IMG/VR virus record: IMGVR_UViG_3300049595_003044
Span: 1-33,645 of that record
Origin: a virus
Length of the DNA: 33,645 nucleotides
Strand: one strand, 5' to 3'
The notes beneath the pieces are model-generated. The model had not been told where the DNA came from, ran no database searches, and saw only the letters and a list, made by a program, of their open reading frames with translations. Of the stretch, positions 31,433 to 33,645 are shown piece by piece. How positions within the stretch are numbered: the stretch's first letter is position 1; every line of letters begins with the position of its first letter. Position numbers and translations under genes: made by a program.

Positions 31433-32323
31433 TTATTTGGAATTAAGTAACCTTTCGAATTCTAGCATAGCGTTTGACACTTGAGGAGACTCAACAGTCA
31501 TCGGATTACTTGGAAAAGCATTTGATGAATTTGATGATTCAACAGTTGGTGACGGGATGCCTAATGATTGGGAAGTTCCACCACTATTATTAGGAGTAAA
31601 AGTTGGTGCAATATTACCTGCCATATGATTACCTATTGCCTTATCTACAAAATCTGTATTAGGCTTTGGATATAGATAATTTTCCAATACTTTAATCAAC
31701 TCCTCTTTCGTTGGTGCTTTAAAAATATCTTCCAATTTTGGCACTTCAGATAGTGCTTTAGCACCTACTTCATTATCAGAAAACGCAGCGGTCTTATTAG
31801 GCTTAATCATAATTGAAGTACTAGGATATCCATCTCCTTGCTTCTTATGGTACTCAACATAGATGTCGTTACCATTTGTCAAGTCTGATATATCTCCGTA
31901 GTCTCCACTGTTTAAAAATTTGGCTAAAGTTGCATAAACAGCTTCCGTAAAACCATAAAATCTAACTCCCTTGCTTTCTTCCCCTCTTACCAAAATTGGA
32001 GCATATACTCTCAATTTAGGTTCTAGCTTCTTCCCTCTTATCCAAGAATCTTTGTTTCCCTCTGCTTGTAGTTTCTTAGCCCACTGCATAATTGGGTCAT
32101 CCATTCCGTAAGTCACAGGTGAGACAATAGGTTTTTCTGATAAACCGTAATGGAAGTAAATTCTTCTTAAGGAGTCTGTTGGCTCGTGTGGGTAGGGTAC
32201 GATTCTAATGATGTGTTCCTTTTCAGGTTTCCAAAATAAATCATCATTCTTTGCTGAATCTTTTGACGTTTTTTTATTCAAGCGATTAATATCATCTTGA
32301 ATAGCTGAGAAATTAATTGGCAT
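31433..32323 (-). CDS. gp32-like single-stranded DNA-binding protein
   Basis: A 296-residue protein. A basic helical N-terminus (DINRLNKKTSKDSAKND) is followed by an OB-fold-like core with WKPEKEHIIRIVPYPHEP, RRIYFHYG, KLRVYAPILVRGEESKGVRFYGF and DIYVEYHKK. A Pro/Ser/Asn-rich flexible linker near 235-280 leads to a short hydrophobic-acidic end (AMLEFERLLNSK). This layout is that of T4 gp32-type proteins: cooperativity end, DNA-binding core, protein-interaction tail. The protein has no cysteine at all, so the zinc site of T4 gp32 is missing. It is encoded directly upstream of the recombinase, as expected for its partner. Confidence 0.88.
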   Translation of the reverse strand: MPINFSAIQDDINRLNKKTSKDSAKNDDLFWKPEKEHIIRIVPYPHEPTDSLRRIYFHYGLSEKPIVSPVTYGMDDPIMQWAKKLQAEGNKDSWIRGKKLEPKLRVYAPILVRGEESKGVRFYGFTEAVYATLAKFLNSGDYGDISDLTNGNDIYVEYHKKQGDGYPSTSIMIKPNKTAAFSDNEVGAKALSEVPKLEDIFKAPTKEELIKVLENYLYPKPNTDFVDKAIGNHMAGNIAPTFTPNNSGGTSQSLGIPSPTVESSNSSNAFPSNPMTVESPQVSNAMLEFERLLNSK

Positions 32324-32345
32324 AACTTAAAAATTTTGTTTAAAA

Positions 32346-32777
32346 TTAAAGATATATTGATTTTTTAAAATCCAAATTTACAAAAACTAATCTCTCTTCA
32401 AAATATGCTTCTGAAGTAGACTGTTCGTCAGCAGGAAATCTCTTCACTATAAGAAGTACATCCCTATAGTTTTCCCAATCTATTTGATAACTCTTATCTA
32501 AAATTCCATTGTTCAATACCTTGATTAATGAATTTAATGCATTAATGGTGTATAAGGTATTTGTGTGTTTCTTCTTATTTATTGATATAGTGTTCTTAGC
32601 CAAACCATCTCTCAAATTGTCTTCAGTATTATAAACTAATACCGAGCTATGTGGATTGTCTCTGTCTGTATACATATAAAACTTATTGTTATATATTTTA
32701 TAATACGTTGATAAGTAATCAACAGTTAGACTCAGCGAATCATTAGAAGTAAATGTACATAAAAATTGTCCTTTCAT
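32346..32777 (-). CDS. Conserved hypothetical protein of the replication module
   Basis: A 143-residue soluble protein between the polymerase-like fragment and the ssDNA-binding gene. The N-terminal half is beta-rich (FLCTFTSNDSLSLTVDYLS, YYKIYNNKFYMYTDRD). The second half has KKHTNTLYTINALNSLIKVL and YQIDWENYRDVLLIVKR. No catalytic motif is seen. It may be a small replication accessory factor, judging from position only. Confidence 0.7.
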   Translation of the reverse strand: MKGQFLCTFTSNDSLSLTVDYLSTYYKIYNNKFYMYTDRDNPHSSVLVYNTEDNLRDGLAKNTISINKKKHTNTLYTINALNSLIKVLNNGILDKSYQIDWENYRDVLLIVKRFPADEQSTSEAYFEERLVFVNLDFKKSIYL

Positions 32778-32792
32778 AATAAATCTTTTTGG

Positions 32793-33645
32793 TTAGCATA
32801 CGATGCTAAATAGCTCCATATCTTTGTAGTTTTTTCCTTTTTTTACTTTGCTATTAATTAATATTTTTTTTACATCTTTTAATAAATCATAACCATCTTC
32901 TACGTTATAATCTATTAATATTGAATCATAGGTGTATAATATCATCTTAGATTTTTTGTTGTCTAACAAGGTATTCACTCCATGTATAAATAGCATAGAA
33001 AGTTCAGTTTCTATCATTTGTATATAATAACTGAATAGTTTTGATTTATTCATTTCATCACTTACTGAAAGTTTTCTTTGGGTTATAGGGCTTTCTATAT
33101 ATCCTATAGTTTGGTACTGCTCCCAAATTTTTTCTTTAAGTGAATATACTTTATTAAAAAAATCTACATTATACCTATCACATAAGTCTTTATCATCTTT
33201 ATATAGTAAAGTAAAACTTATCTTCTTACTATCCTCATATTGAGATTCTGTAATAGTATCCGTATTAAAATACATTTTTGCGAAATGTGTGTGTAATGAT
33301 TCTATATCTGAAAAATCATAGTTTAATAACTTTCCAATAATCCTAATGTGATAGGAGTCAAAATCATACTCAACTAGATACCCACTATCAAATCTACTTA
33401 TAAAATTCAATCTACTATCATCTTTTTTATTTATAGCTGAATAGTTAACTCCATCATATACATTAGATGGTCTACCTGTTTTAGTATGAATATTATAGAG
33501 AACTTTTACAAAGTTATTTGAATATTTTCTATTAAAATTAGAGTTGAAAGAATCTAATTCTACATACATACAATTTTTTTCTATAATTTCTATAGAGGGA
33601 TAAACTACATTTGTATAAAATTCAGATGCCTTAGATATGTCTAAG
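32793..33645 (-). CDS. Second family A polymerase-like protein, N-terminus beyond right edge
   Basis: The frame is open from the window edge through a Met at 33569 to a TAA at 32795-32793, so the start is not visible. Numbered from that Met, the protein resembles the palm and fingers of a family A polymerase. YLVEYDFDSYHIRIIGKLL matches motif A with Asp69 kept and the usual Glu replaced by His74. SKKISFTLLY matches the K-x3-F-x3-Y part of motif B. SYYIQMIETELSMLF resembles the helix before motif C, and YTYDSILIDY matches motif C with Asp215 kept. Both metal-binding Asp are present but several flanking residues differ. It is distinct from the full polymerase at 22585 and could be a variant polymerase, a primase-like enzyme or one half of a split enzyme. 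Confidence 0.72.
   Translation of the reverse strand, partial: LDISKASEFYTNVVYPSIEIIEKNCMYVELDSFNSNFNRKYSNNFVKVLYNIHTKTGRPSNVYDGVNYSAINKKDDSRLNFISRFDSGYLVEYDFDSYHIRIIGKLLNYDFSDIESLHTHFAKMYFNTDTITESQYEDSKKISFTLLYKDDKDLCDRYNVDFFNKVYSLKEKIWEQYQTIGYIESPITQRKLSVSDEMNKSKLFSYYIQMIETELSMLFIHGVNTLLDNKKSKMILYTYDSILIDYNVEDGYDLLKDVKKILINSKVKKGKNYKDMELFSIVC

Noticed and set aside
1-33645. tRNA genes, CRISPR arrays, reverse-transcriptase/diversity-generating elements and transposons
   Set aside because: Intergenic space is too short for tRNAs at nearly every point, no regularly spaced repeats were seen, and no reverse transcriptase, integrase or transposase motifs appear in any frame.

Overview
This window is a stretch of a large, AT-rich, double-stranded DNA bacteriophage genome, probably a tailed virulent phage of a Bacteroidetes host. 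Every supported gene lies on the minus strand and reads right to left. Spacing is very tight, with many ATGA or 8-11 base overlaps, which is typical of phage operons. The host inference rests on three things: Shine-Dalgarno-like leaders are almost absent, the standard stop codons TAA, TGA and TAG are all used, and several gene leaders carry the Bacteroidetes-type -7 motif TAnnTTTG. The clearest promoter, before the lysis-type glucosaminidase, also has a TTG 20 bases upstream. No tRNA, CRISPR, integrase or transposase was seen.

Right third (about 20.7-33.6 kb, transcribed first in the leftward direction): replication, recombination and nucleotide metabolism. In transcription order it holds an incomplete polymerase-palm-like protein running off the right edge, a conserved unknown, a gp32-like ssDNA-binding protein, a RecA/UvsX recombinase, a T4 RNase H-like 5'-3' exonuclease, a DnaB/gp41-like helicase, class Ia ribonucleotide reductase beta and alpha subunits, a 93-residue unknown, a family A DNA polymerase with proofreading domain, a zinc-ribbon protein, a MazG-like protein, a Cas4/RecB-like PD-(D/E)XK nuclease with an apparent Fe-S cysteine set, and a SLOG/YspA-like protein. 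This is a T4-style recombination-replication kit driven by a PolA rather than a PolB enzyme.

Middle third (about 8.7-20.7 kb): a cassette of about eleven glycosyltransferases from several folds (GT2, GT4/GT-B, GT8-like, phage-type GT-A-like), one SAM-dependent methyltransferase and two non-glycosyltransferase proteins. One GT-B enzyme is split into two overlapping genes. One unknown 182-codon gene sits between two exact 40-bp direct repeats, the left of which is the remnant tail of a lost or duplicated glycosyltransferase. The cassette probably builds a glycan on virion protein, phage DNA or host surface; the sequence does not say which.

Left third (about 1-8.6 kb): an acidic-tailed protein, a nucleotidyltransferase/zinc-metallopeptidase fusion, a two-TM holin candidate, a run of tiny overlapping unknown genes, a DNA-binding protein with a degenerate HNH domain, small membrane and coiled-coil proteins, a thermonuclease-fold nuclease, a subtilisin-like protease, a membrane-anchored GH73 glucosaminidase and a small lipoprotein. 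The mixture suggests late or lysis functions and proteins that act on the host envelope. A rho-independent terminator at 2632-2664 and the promoter at 1605-1636 divide this part into separate leftward units.
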